A DNA stretch of 6,951 bases from positions 1 to 6,951 of the forward strand of contig CAUEKH010000130.1 in NCBI GenBank assembly GCA_959018155.1. The letters are read 5' to 3'. The position numbers were made by a program, and so were the translations under genes. The notes under the pieces are model-generated. The model saw nothing but the letters and a program-made list of their open reading frames with translations, was not told the origin of the DNA and searched no databases. Positions 1 to 6,595 of the stretch are shown here, one piece after another (positions within the stretch are counted from its first letter, which is position 1; each line of letters opens with the position of its first letter). Origin of the DNA: an uncultured Hungatella sp. (GTDB lineage: Bacteria; Bacillota; Clostridia; Lachnospirales; Lachnospiraceae).

Positions 1-155
1 GAGGGGGAATGATGATACAATGGCTTTTGTGTGTGGATTATAGCTGGTAAGGGTGGCGGTTTGGGGAAGATGGGGCGGCTGAGGGGATTTTTGAATGGGT
101 GGTTTTGGGGAGTTTGTGGATATAGGGATAGAATGAAGCAGGGGAGTTTTTTGGG
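1..155. other. G-rich leader region without a credible gene
   Basis: By hand count this stretch holds about 69 G and only 7 C on the + strand. G runs of three or four lie at 51-53, 63-66, 72-75, 83-86, 97-99 and 107-110, which fits a relaxed G-quadruplex pattern with loops of 5 to 10 bases. One + frame stays open from position 16 to a TGA at 166-168, but it has no good start with a ribosome binding site and its translation (rich in G, W and R) resembles no family I know. A poor -10-like TAGAAT at 129-134 has no matching -35. The stretch is probably the leader of the MATE gene, or a decayed remnant, since the MATE gene shares the G-rich style. Confidence 0.5.
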
Positions 156-1514
156 ATGGGAAGTTTGATGAAAGAGACGGACAGGACGTTTTACAGGAAA
201 TTTTTTGCGATTTATGTGGTGTTGGTGCTGCAGAATGTGGTCACTTTGAGTGTTAATCTGGCGGATAATATGATGCTGGGGGCTTATAGTGAGATTTCGC
301 TTTCCGGGGTGGCGGCGGTGAATCAGATTCAGTTTGTGTTTCAGCAGCTTTTGGGGGCGCTGGGGGATGGGCTGGTGATTTTGTGCAGCCAGTACTGGGG
401 CAGCAGAAGGATCGGGCCGATGAAGAAGATTGCGGCGACGGCCATGTATACGGGGCTTTTGATTGCGGCTTTGCTGTTCGGAATGGTTACACTGTTTCCT
501 CATCAGGCTATGAAAATTTTTACGAATGATGAAATGATAATCGGTGAGGGGATGAAGTACCTGGCGATTATCCGATTTACATATCTGTTTTTTGCGGTGA
601 CGCAGATTCTGCTGGCAACGCTGAGAAGTGTGGAGATTGTGAAAATCGCTTTCGTTTTGTCGGTTATGACGTTCTGTGTCAACTGTGGGATTAATTTTGT
701 GCTGATTTACGGGCGGTTCGGCGCGCCGGAGATGGGGGCCGCGGGGGCGGCTATTGGGACGCTTGCGGCGAGAATTCTGGAATGCGGCGTGCTGATTACG
801 TATATTGTGAAGAAAGAGAAACATTTACGGCTCAGGCTTCGGGATTATCTGCAGTTTGATAAGACGCTGGTCTGCGATTATTTTAAACTGACGACTCCGA
901 TGGTATTTATTCAGGGGTTGTGGGGCGTCAATACGGCGCTTCAGACGGTGATTCTCGGCCATATGACAGCGGCGGCTATCGCGGCGAACAGCGTGGCTTC
1001 TAATATTTTCCTGATGGTGAAGTCCATGGCGGTGGGGGCTGCGGCTGCGGCATCCGTGATCATAGGAAATACCATTGGAAGCGGCGATATCGACCTTGTG
1101 AAACGGTACTCGAAGATGATGCAGAAGCTGTTTTTGGCAATTGGAATCTGTTCCGGGATTATTCTGTTCCTCATTCGGATACCGATTCTGGGATTTTATA
1201 ACCTGACGCCGGAGACGAAAGAGATGGCCAATACCTTTTTGCTGATTTTAAGCGTGGTGATTGTGGGGATGTCGTATCAGATGCCGACGAACGGGGGAAT
1301 TATCAAAGGCGGCGGCAATATCATGTTCGTGGTGAAAATGGATTTGATCAGCATCTGGCTGATCGTGATCCCGCTTTCCTTTTTCATGGCTTTTGTGGTG
1401 AAGGCGTCGCCGGCAGTCGTGGTCTGCTGCTTAAATGCGGATCAGATTTTTAAGTGCATTCCCGCGTATTTAAAGGCCAATTATGGAAACTGGATCAGAA
1501 AACTGACGAGATAA
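156..1514 (+). CDS. MATE family efflux transporter
   Basis: This 452-residue integral membrane protein is a multidrug and toxin extrusion (MATE) antiporter, which exports small, often cationic compounds in exchange for Na+ or H+. The length is normal for the family, and hydrophobic segments spread over the whole chain fit 12 helices in two six-helix halves. Family-like signatures are visible: NLADNMMLG at residues 34-42, SQYWGSRR at 78-85, the glycine/alanine-rich GAPEMGAAGAAIGT at 189-202, and the mid-second-half GGGN at 385-388. The start at 156 has AGGGGAG at 140-146, nine bases upstream; ATG at 168 (residue 5) is an alternative, since it overlaps a TGA of another frame. Codon use is rich in GGG and GCG, unlike the downstream genes. 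No clear terminator follows, so readthrough into the ABC operon is possible. The substrate is unknown; the subfamily is probably the DinF/NorM-like group common in clostridia. Confidence 0.95.
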   Translation: MGSLMKETDRTFYRKFFAIYVVLVLQNVVTLSVNLADNMMLGAYSEISLSGVAAVNQIQFVFQQLLGALGDGLVILCSQYWGSRRIGPMKKIAATAMYTGLLIAALLFGMVTLFPHQAMKIFTNDEMIIGEGMKYLAIIRFTYLFFAVTQILLATLRSVEIVKIAFVLSVMTFCVNCGINFVLIYGRFGAPEMGAAGAAIGTLAARILECGVLITYIVKKEKHLRLRLRDYLQFDKTLVCDYFKLTTPMVFIQGLWGVNTALQTVILGHMTAAAIAANSVASNIFLMVKSMAVGAAAAASVIIGNTIGSGDIDLVKRYSKMMQKLFLAIGICSGIILFLIRIPILGFYNLTPETKEMANTFLLILSVVIVGMSYQMPTNGGIIKGGGNIMFVVKMDLISIWLIVIPLSFFMAFVVKASPAVVVCCLNADQIFKCIPAYLKANYGNWIRKLTR

Positions 1515-1544
1515 CCGGAGATGAGATCCGGGTGAGAGAAGGGA

Positions 1545-1580
1545 AATTGTTGCAATTCTTTAGAAATTCCTAAGAATTTA
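1545..1580. promoter_or_regulatory. Phased AATT repeats with imperfect inverted repeat; candidate regulator site
   Basis: AATT cores begin at 1545, 1554, 1565 and 1575, that is, spaced 9, 11 and 10 bases, about one helical turn each. The last three also form an imperfect dyad: AATTCTTTAG at 1554-1563 pairs with CTAAGAATT at 1570-1578 apart from one extra T. The block lies just upstream of the consensus -10 at 1608-1613, whose -35 is weak. Half-sites repeated once per helical turn next to a poor -35 are typical of activation by OmpR/PhoB-type response regulators, so this could be the operator of the ABC operon. Alternatives are intrinsically bent DNA or an UP-like element. No regulator gene lies within the window. 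Confidence 0.45.
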
Positions 1581-1613
1581 TTGATGTAAAAGATTATCTG
1601 ATACCAGTATAAT
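1581..1613 (+). promoter_or_regulatory. Probable sigma-A promoter of the adaptor/ABC operon
   Basis: A perfect TATAAT lies at 1608-1613, about 45 bases before the start codon of the adaptor gene. The best upstream hexamer by sequence is TTGATG at 1581-1586, but its spacer of 21 bases is too long. At the ideal 17-base spacing, 1585-1590 reads TGTAAA, only three matches to TTGACA. There is no TGn extension. The promoter therefore looks weak without help, which fits activator control from the repeats immediately upstream. Transcription would start near 1620. Confidence 0.6.
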
Positions 1614-1657
1614 AGGAAAAAATGGCAGCAGAGAAGAATCAGGAGGAGACGTAAAGT

Positions 1658-3175
1658 ATGAAAGACGAATTTCAGAATGATGAATTTCAGAATGATGAGT
1701 TTAACCATGTGGAAATAGACGCCGACGAAGCGGATAAGATTAAGCTTCAGCTTGAGCCGGATACTAACGGGCCGGAGAGCGGAGAAAAGGAAGGCGATGA
1801 GCCGGACACCGGCGGGGAAGGTGACGAGGCAGAACCCATGAGTGATGAGGAGTTCGCGAAAGAACTGAAAGAGTTGATGGAAGAAGAGCCGGATGGCGGG
1901 AAGAAAAAGAAAAAAAAGAAGAAAAACCGCGGTCCGCGTAAAAAATGGAGTAAGAAACGGAAGATTATCACGGCTGTCTGTGCCGTTGTCGTGGTTTTTG
2001 CCCTTGTCAAGATGAGCGGAGGCAGCAAGACCCCGCAGATTATGGTAAATACGATGCCTTTGTCGAGAGGCGAGGTGGTGGAGATGCTCTCTGTCAGCGG
2101 TCCGGTGCAGGGAACTGACAGCGTGGAGGTTGTCTCTAATTTACATGCGGAGATTCTGGAACTGCCTGTCAGAGAAGGGGACCGCGTGGAGAAGGGACAG
2201 CTTCTGGCAACTCTCGATGACAGGGACGCGAAGAAGGAAGTGGATATCGCCCAGAACGCGTATGACCTGGCAGTTTCTACATATAATGAAAAACAGATAG
2301 AGGCGGAAAACGGTTACGCCAAAGCAAAGCAGGATTACGATACGGCAAAGGCCAACTACGACAGGACGAATATTTTATACCAGTCGGGAAGCGCTTCTCT
2401 GATAGAGCTGGAGAATGCCTCCAATGAGTTTAACAATGCCCAGAGAGAACTGAAGACGTATACGCTGAAAGACGGCAGACCGGCAGCCAACGAATCGTAC
2501 GCCCTTCAGATCGAGAACGCCGCTTTCCAACTGGATCAGAAGAAGGAGGCGCTGGAGAATACGAAAGTGACCAGCCCTATCGCCGGTACGGTGACCCGTG
2601 TCAACTGTAAGGTGGGCCGTTTCGCCGACAAGACGGACGAAGATAAGCCCATGTTTATTATTGAAAATCTCGACGTTCTCGAGATGAAGATCAATGTCAG
2701 CGAGTACTCTATCGGCAAAGTGGCAATCGGCCAGCCTGTGGAAATCAGCGCCGATATCTTAAATGGAGAGACGGTAAGCGGCGAGGTTTCCGCGATTTCT
2801 CCCACCGGTGAGATCAAGGGAAATGGTTCCACAGAACGTGTTATCCCGACCACCATCCGGATTATAGACCAGAATACCCGGCTGATTGCGGGAATCACTG
2901 CCAGGGCGAAGATTGAACTTCAGAAGGCGGAGGACGCGCTGGTGGTTCCGGTTTCAGCCTTAATCCAGCAGCCAGATGGAAGTACGGCCGTTGCAGTCAT
3001 CGAAGATAACAAGGTCCACATGGTCCCGGTTACGACAGGAGTGGAGAGTGATATCGAGACAGAAGTGATCCCTGTAGAAGAAGGAACGCTGTCAGAAGGA
3101 ATGCAGATTGTTTCCGCGGTTACGGTCCCGTTAAGTGAAGGAATGACCGTCATGGCCATCCCGTCAGCACAGTAA
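1658..3175 (+). CDS. HlyD/MacA-type efflux adaptor (periplasmic adaptor subunit) with long charged cytoplasmic head
   Basis: This 505-residue membrane-fusion/adaptor protein links an exporter to the cell exterior and may help release substrate; in a single-membrane cell it acts on the outer face of the membrane. Residues 1-80 are strongly acidic and begin with three DEF-containing five-residue repeats. Residues 82-102 are basic with eight consecutive lysines. One membrane helix spans about 103-118, so the N-terminus should be cytoplasmic. Then come the first half of the lipoyl (barrel-sandwich) domain (about 154-190, VREGDRVEKGQ), a coiled-coil hairpin (about 191-300), the second lipoyl half (about 301-336, SPIAGTVTRV), a beta-barrel (about 340-423) and a membrane-proximal domain (about 424-503). 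AGGAGG at 1641-1646 precedes the start by 11 bases. The ATPase gene begins 12 bases after the stop. No TolC-like partner is present, as expected for a Firmicute. YknX of Bacillus is the nearest functional analogue I can name. Confidence 0.93.
   Translation: MKDEFQNDEFQNDEFNHVEIDADEADKIKLQLEPDTNGPESGEKEGDEPDTGGEGDEAEPMSDEEFAKELKELMEEEPDGGKKKKKKKKNRGPRKKWSKKRKIITAVCAVVVVFALVKMSGGSKTPQIMVNTMPLSRGEVVEMLSVSGPVQGTDSVEVVSNLHAEILELPVREGDRVEKGQLLATLDDRDAKKEVDIAQNAYDLAVSTYNEKQIEAENGYAKAKQDYDTAKANYDRTNILYQSGSASLIELENASNEFNNAQRELKTYTLKDGRPAANESYALQIENAAFQLDQKKEALENTKVTSPIAGTVTRVNCKVGRFADKTDEDKPMFIIENLDVLEMKINVSEYSIGKVAIGQPVEISADILNGETVSGEVSAISPTGEIKGNGSTERVIPTTIRIIDQNTRLIAGITARAKIELQKAEDALVVPVSALIQQPDGSTAVAVIEDNKVHMVPVTTGVESDIETEVIPVEEGTLSEGMQIVSAVTVPLSEGMTVMAIPSAQ
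1664..1708 (+). repeat. Three tandem 15-bp in-frame repeats encoding DEFxN-like units
   Basis: The copies lie at 1664-1678, 1679-1693 and 1694-1708. The first two differ by one base (GAC/GAT) and both encode DEFQN. The third differs from the second at four positions and encodes DEFNH. Being a multiple of three, copy-number change would keep the reading frame and only lengthen or shorten the acidic N-terminus of the adaptor. Confidence 0.85.
1901..1938 (+). other. Purine-only lysine tract with A-AAA-AAG slippery heptamer and small downstream hairpin
   Basis: The eight-lysine segment is encoded by an uninterrupted A/G tract at 1901-1926 that includes a run of eight A at 1910-1917. In frame it contains A-AAA-AAG at 1912-1918, the classic -1 slippery heptamer used in dnaX. 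Nine bases later CGCGG (1928-1932) and CCGCG (1934-1938) form a short dyad, realistically a 4-bp stem with a three-base loop. A -1 shift would add seven residues and end at TAA 1939-1941, giving a soluble acidic protein of about 94 residues without the membrane helix. The sequence facts are firm; that frameshifting occurs is speculative. Confidence 0.3.
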
Positions 3176-3187
3176 GGGGGAGAGATT

Positions 3188-3982
3188 ATGTGGAAAATGA
3201 AGAAGAACCTCCCCACGGATGCGGCAAACAGCAGCCGGGAAGATTTGATTAAGCTGGTGGACATGGTAAAGGTTTACGATACCGGATCCATCAAGGTACT
3301 GGGTTTAAAACGGATTAATTTAACGATTAAGAGGGGAGAATTCGTGGCCATCATGGGGCAGTCCGGTTCCGGAAAATCGACCCTGATGAACATTTTAGGC
3401 TGTCTCGACCGTCCGACCATGGGTCATTACTATTTAGACGGAGTCGATACGGCCAATATGGGGCCAAATGAACTTTCCGCAATCAGAAACAGGAAGATTG
3501 GGTTCGTATTCCAGTCCTTCAACTTAATTTCCAGGACATCGGCTTTAAAAAATGTGGAACTGCCTATGACGTATGCCCACAAGTCGAAGAAGGAGAGGGA
3601 GAAGCGCGCTCTGGAACTTCTGGAACGTGTGGGGTTAGGCACCCGCTATGAGCACATGCCAAATGAACTCTCAGGCGGCCAGCGTCAGAGGGTGGCGATC
3701 GCCAGGGCATTAGCCAATGAGCCGCCGTTAATTCTGGCCGACGAACCGACCGGTAACTTGGACACAGCTTCTTCCATAGAAATTATGGAACTTTTCAGCC
3801 AGCTTCACCGGGAAGGGGCCACCGTTGTGGTCGTTACCCATGAAGAGGACATCGCCGCGTTTACGGAACGGATTATCCGGTTCCGCGACGGCGAGGTGAT
3901 CAGCGACAGGAGGAATGTTCCGAAAAATCTGTCGGAAGAGGAAGCGATCAGAATACAGAAAGAAGGAACGCCATGCTGTTAG
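3188..3982 (+). CDS. ABC transporter ATP-binding protein (MacB/LolD type)
   Basis: This 264-residue cytoplasmic ATPase powers the two permeases encoded next to it. All nucleotide-binding motifs are intact: Walker [10 protein letters not shown] at residues 57-65, Q-loop glutamine at 109 (VFQSFN), signature LSGGQ at 161-165, Walker B LILADEP at 181-187 with the catalytic glutamate at 186, D-loop GNLD at 189-192, and H-loop histidine 218 (VTHEE). The surrounding sequence, such as [11 protein letters not shown] and NVELPM, is typical of the LolD/MacB family that serves type VII (mechanotransmission) ABC systems. The family is usually 220-235 residues; here there are about 20 extra N-terminal residues, partly basic, and about 25 C-terminal residues ending in two cysteines. 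AAGGGGGAGA at 3174-3183 is its ribosome binding site, touching the stop codon of the adaptor gene. Its last 10 bases overlap the next gene, implying translational coupling. Confidence 0.96.
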   Translation: MWKMKKNLPTDAANSSREDLIKLVDMVKVYDTGSIKVLGLKRINLTIKRGEFVAIMGQSGSGKSTLMNILGCLDRPTMGHYYLDGVDTANMGPNELSAIRNRKIGFVFQSFNLISRTSALKNVELPMTYAHKSKKEREKRALELLERVGLGTRYEHMPNELSGGQRQRVAIARALANEPPLILADEPTGNLDTASSIEIMELFSQLHREGATVVVVTHEEDIAAFTERIIRFRDGEVISDRRNVPKNLSEEEAIRIQKEGTPCC

Positions 3983-5181
3983 AGAATATGATCATGGCGA
4001 TCCACGCCATAAGAGCCAATAAAATGCGCTCGTTCCTGACCATGCTGGGAATTATCATCGGTATCGGTTCTGTCATCGCCATCGTCTCAGTGGGCGACAG
4101 TATGCGCGGGGTCTACGCAGACGCCTATAAGAATATCGGCGTGAACCGCGCCCTCGTGAGGGTGAGCTGGAACGTGGATGATTTTCGGATGAGCGATTAT
4201 TTTACGCTCGATGAACTGGAACGGGCCAAGGAAGTATTTAAGGACAAAATCGCCTATATGGACAGCGCGCCTTATGCAGATACGGAAGCCGTGTCAGGAC
4301 GCAATAAGATAAAGTATGAATTTCAGGGAATCGACTACAATTACACGGAAGTACAGCCTGTAAATATCATCTACGGCCGGGCGCTCAATGAGGCTGATGT
4401 CAAAGGCCGCCGTCATAACGTGGTCCTGGAGGATAAGGGGGCCAGGCTGCTGTTCGGCACAGACGACTGCGTGGGAAGAACCTTCCGGATGACAGTCAAC
4501 AAGGACAATCAGGAGTATACGGTGGTGGGAGTATACCACAAGGATTTATCTCCGATGGAGGCCATGCTTTTAGGGGATGGCCGTACCCAGGAGGGCTTCA
4601 TGCCCTACACGATTTTAACAGGGCCCAACGATTATTTCCAGCAGTTGAATTTCTACGTCAGAGAGGGCGTGGACATGGGGGCGTTCCTTCCTGAGATAGC
4701 GGGGTATGTGGCGAAGATAAAGGGCCGGACGGTATCAGAGATTATGACCAACTCCGTCGTGGCGCAGATGGGAAGCGTTGATACGGTCCTCGGCGGCTTA
4801 TCCGCCGCGGTGGGCGGGATTGCGGCCATCTCCCTGCTGGTCGGCGGCATCGGAATCATGAACATCATGATGGTGTCTGTGACAGAACGTACCAGGGAAA
4901 TCGGAATCAGAAAGGCGCTGGGCGCAAGAACGGGCGATATTATGATGCAGTTTCTGACGGAATCAGCCATTATGTCGGCCTGCGGAGGCGTTATAGGAAT
5001 TCTTCTGGGCGTCGGCCTGGTAACGATCGGCGGTTCCGCGATGGGGATGAAACCGGTGGTGAAGCCTGACGTCATCATACTGGCGGTAGGATTCTCAGCC
5101 CTGGTTGGCATCTTCTTCGGACTCTATCCGGCGTCAAAGGCCGCCAAGGCGGATCCCATTGAGGCGCTGCGGTATGAATAG
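3973..5181 (+). CDS. ABC transporter permease, MacB/FtsX type (first of two paralogues)
   Basis: This 402-residue permease has the MacB-like four-helix plan: helix 1 at about 21-41, a large extracytoplasmic MacB_PCD-type domain at about 42-270, then three C-terminal helices at about 274-300, 332-355 and 366-387. The FtsX-like cytoplasmic coupling segment [18 protein letters not shown] lies at 302-319, and the conserved tail [18 protein letters not shown] closes the protein. It lacks the fused ATPase of E. coli MacB; that role falls to the preceding gene. The start codon lies inside the end of the ATPase gene (10-base overlap) with AGAAGGA at 3961-3967. By hand alignment it is about 64% identical to the next gene product (about 256 of 402 positions), with near identity in helix 1 and helix 2 and much lower identity in the outer domain. 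It probably pairs with that paralogue to form the transport unit; the substrate is unknown. Confidence 0.95.
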   Translation: MLLENMIMAIHAIRANKMRSFLTMLGIIIGIGSVIAIVSVGDSMRGVYADAYKNIGVNRALVRVSWNVDDFRMSDYFTLDELERAKEVFKDKIAYMDSAPYADTEAVSGRNKIKYEFQGIDYNYTEVQPVNIIYGRALNEADVKGRRHNVVLEDKGARLLFGTDDCVGRTFRMTVNKDNQEYTVVGVYHKDLSPMEAMLLGDGRTQEGFMPYTILTGPNDYFQQLNFYVREGVDMGAFLPEIAGYVAKIKGRTVSEIMTNSVVAQMGSVDTVLGGLSAAVGGIAAISLLVGGIGIMNIMMVSVTERTREIGIRKALGARTGDIMMQFLTESAIMSACGGVIGILLGVGLVTIGGSAMGMKPVVKPDVIILAVGFSALVGIFFGLYPASKAAKADPIEALRYE

Positions 5182-5199
5182 GGAAAGGAGGCATCGAAT

Positions 5200-6411
5200 A
5201 TGCTGATAGAAAATATGATTATGGCTATCCACGCGATTAAGGCCAACAAGATGCGCTCCTTTTTAACGATGCTGGGAATTATCATCGGAATCGGTTCAGT
5301 CATTGCCATCGTCTCCATCGGCGACACTATGCGTTCCCTGGTAGCCGGGCTCTATGAAAATATCGGAGTCACCATGGCCTACGTCTACGTCTGGCCCCGG
5401 GATGGCGAAGGTATGCGCGACAGTGATTACTTTAACCTGGAAGAGATGGAACGGATCAAAGAGGTGTTCGGCGACGAACTGGCCTATATCGACAGCAGCG
5501 CCTACGTAGGGGCGGACGCTGTCAGCGGCAGGAATGAGGTAAAATTCCAGTTCCAGGGAATTGATTACAACTATCCGGAGGTCAAAGATGTCAACATCAT
5601 CTATGGCCGTAATTTAAATGAAGCCGATATCCTTGGCCGCCACAAAAATGTGGTACTGGAAGCCAAGGGCGCCACGGAATTGTTCGGAACGGAGAATGCT
5701 GTTGGAAAGACCTTCCGGACCACGATTTACGGGGAGACCGACGACTATAACGTAGTCGGGGTTTACCGCCTGGAGCAGACTCCGTTTGAGGCCATGATGA
5801 TGGGAACCAGCCAGACGAGGGCAGGCTTTATCCCATATACCATTCTGACCTGGCCCAACGACTATATCTATGAATACACGATCTTTGCAAAAGAGGGCAC
5901 CAATATGAAGGAATTCGGTGCAAAGATGACGGCCTACATCGCCAGACTGAAGGACAGGAATGACGAGGATGTGATATTCTACTCCGCGGCTGACGAGATG
6001 GGCAGCATGGATACCATGATGGGCGGTTTATCTGCGGCAGTCGGCGGTATCGCCGCCATCTCCCTGTTAGTCGGCGGTATCGGTATCATGAACATCATGC
6101 TGGTTTCCGTGACAGAGCGTACGAGAGAAATCGGTATCAGAAAGGCATTGGGGGCCAGAACCCACGATGTCATGATTCAGTTCCTGACCGAGTCCGCCAT
6201 ACTGGCGGGAATCGGAGGAATCTTCGGCGTGGCTGTCGGAAGCGGCATCGTGCTGCTTGGCGGAACCGCGCTGGGACTTTCCGTTGTCATAAAACCGGCG
6301 GTCATCGTGGTGGCGGTAGGATTTTCCGCCCTGGTCGGAGTCTTCTTCGGAATTTACCCGGCGTCAAAGGCAGCGAAAAAGGACCCAATCGAGGCGCTGA
6401 GATACGAATAA
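5200..6411 (+). CDS. ABC transporter permease, MacB/FtsX type (second of two paralogues)
   Basis: This 403-residue permease has the same plan as its upstream paralogue: helix 1 at about 21-41, outer domain at about 42-271, three C-terminal helices at about 275-301, 333-356 and 365-388, coupling segment [18 protein letters not shown] at 303-320, and a tail ending IEALRYE. The start is secure: AAAGGAGG at 5184-5191 is a near-perfect ribosome binding site eight bases upstream, and the first 40 residues match the paralogue at 37 positions. It begins 18 bases after the paralogue's stop and is the last gene of the operon, followed by a strong hairpin. Its independent, stronger ribosome binding site differs from the overlap-coupled start of the first permease. 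Many synonymous differences in protein-identical blocks point to an old duplication kept by selection. A heterodimer with the first permease is the simplest model; alternating homodimers are possible. Confidence 0.95.
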   Translation: MLIENMIMAIHAIKANKMRSFLTMLGIIIGIGSVIAIVSIGDTMRSLVAGLYENIGVTMAYVYVWPRDGEGMRDSDYFNLEEMERIKEVFGDELAYIDSSAYVGADAVSGRNEVKFQFQGIDYNYPEVKDVNIIYGRNLNEADILGRHKNVVLEAKGATELFGTENAVGKTFRTTIYGETDDYNVVGVYRLEQTPFEAMMMGTSQTRAGFIPYTILTWPNDYIYEYTIFAKEGTNMKEFGAKMTAYIARLKDRNDEDVIFYSAADEMGSMDTMMGGLSAAVGGIAAISLLVGGIGIMNIMLVSVTERTREIGIRKALGARTHDVMIQFLTESAILAGIGGIFGVAVGSGIVLLGGTALGLSVVIKPAVIVVAVGFSALVGVFFGIYPASKAAKKDPIEALRYE

Positions 6412-6437
6412 TATTTAAAAATTCAGGATGTTGCAGT

Positions 6438-6474
6438 GGGAGCACCGTACCGGGAAGCCGGAGACGGTGCTTCT
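6438..6474 (+). terminator. Probable intrinsic terminator of the ABC operon
   Basis: AGCACCGT at 6441-6448 pairs perfectly with ACGGTGCT at 6464-6471, extended to 6438/6474 by one G-C and two G-T pairs. Inside, CCGG at 6450-6453 pairs with CCGG at 6458-6461 around a GAAG loop. The hairpin is strong and begins 27 bases after the last stop codon. The following T-run is poor (TTTT at 6480-6483 after TCTCGCGA is late), so termination may be partial or helped by the next hairpin. Confidence 0.6.
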
Positions 6475-6478
6475 CGCG

Positions 6479-6500
6479 ATTTTCACCTGGCGGTGGAAAT
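6479..6500 (+). other. Second hairpin downstream of the operon, possible auxiliary terminator
   Basis: ATTTTCACC at 6479-6487 and GGTGGAAAT at 6492-6500 form a nine-pair stem with one G-T pair and a TGGC tetraloop. AT-rich sequence with TTTT at 6511-6514 follows. It begins five bases after the first hairpin, so the two could act as a tandem terminator or as an mRNA 3'-end stabiliser. Its own U-tract is too distant for a textbook terminator. Confidence 0.4.
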
Positions 6501-6533
6501 AATTACAAAATTTTAAATTTGCCAATCTGGGAC

Positions 6534-6562
6534 TCGCCAAGTAAAAAGTTCTATGCTATAAT
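6534..6562 (+). promoter_or_regulatory. Extended -10 sigma-A promoter for the downstream membrane-protein gene
   Basis: A perfect TATAAT at 6557-6562 is preceded by TGC at 6554-6556, giving the TGn extended -10 element. At exactly 17 bases of spacing, TCGCCA at 6534-6539 matches four of six -35 positions. AT-rich sequence at 6497-6520 could serve as an UP element. Transcription would start near 6569, leaving a leader of about 27 bases before the ATG at 6596. This is the best promoter in the window and indicates that the last gene is transcribed independently of the ABC operon. Confidence 0.75.
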
Positions 6563-6595
6563 AAGATGATATGTTGGGTATAGCGAGGAGAACCT

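Noticed and set aside
106..134. Possible MATE promoter with TAGAAT at 129-134
   Set aside because: The hexamer at correct spacing matches TTGACA at only three positions, and the resulting leader would begin at the ribosome binding site.
16..168. Open + frame ending in TGA that overlaps an ATG of the MATE frame
   Set aside because: There is no supported start; from the only ATG (70) it gives about 32 residues of G/W/R-rich sequence with no family resemblance. The TGATG junction at 166-170 is probably chance.
941..1174. Minus-strand open frame within the MATE gene
   Set aside because: It is antisense to conserved transmembrane segments and is explained by the alanine-rich coding of the MATE gene.
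1515..1531. CCGGA/TCCGG dyad directly after the MATE stop as a terminator
   Set aside because: The stem is only five pairs with a seven-base loop, and no T-run follows.
1581..1586. TTGATG as the -35 of the operon promoter
   Set aside because: The spacer to TATAAT at 1608 would be 21 bases, outside the working range of sigma-A promoters, so it is not counted as a true -35.
1747..2028. Minus-strand open frame with a long phenylalanine run
   Set aside because: The phenylalanines are the reverse complement of the lysine tract of the adaptor; the frame lacks a ribosome binding site and resembles no protein family.
2536..3264. Two minus-strand open frames of 114-120 codons antisense to the adaptor gene
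   Set aside because: They overlap conserved adaptor domains, have no promoter or ribosome binding site, and their composition is that of antisense shadows.
4653..5111. 152-codon open frame on the minus strand inside the first permease gene
   Set aside because: It is antisense to a clearly conserved permease, its translation is proline/isoleucine-rich reverse-complement text of the membrane segments, and a similar shadow occurs at the equivalent place (5979-6173) in the paralogue.
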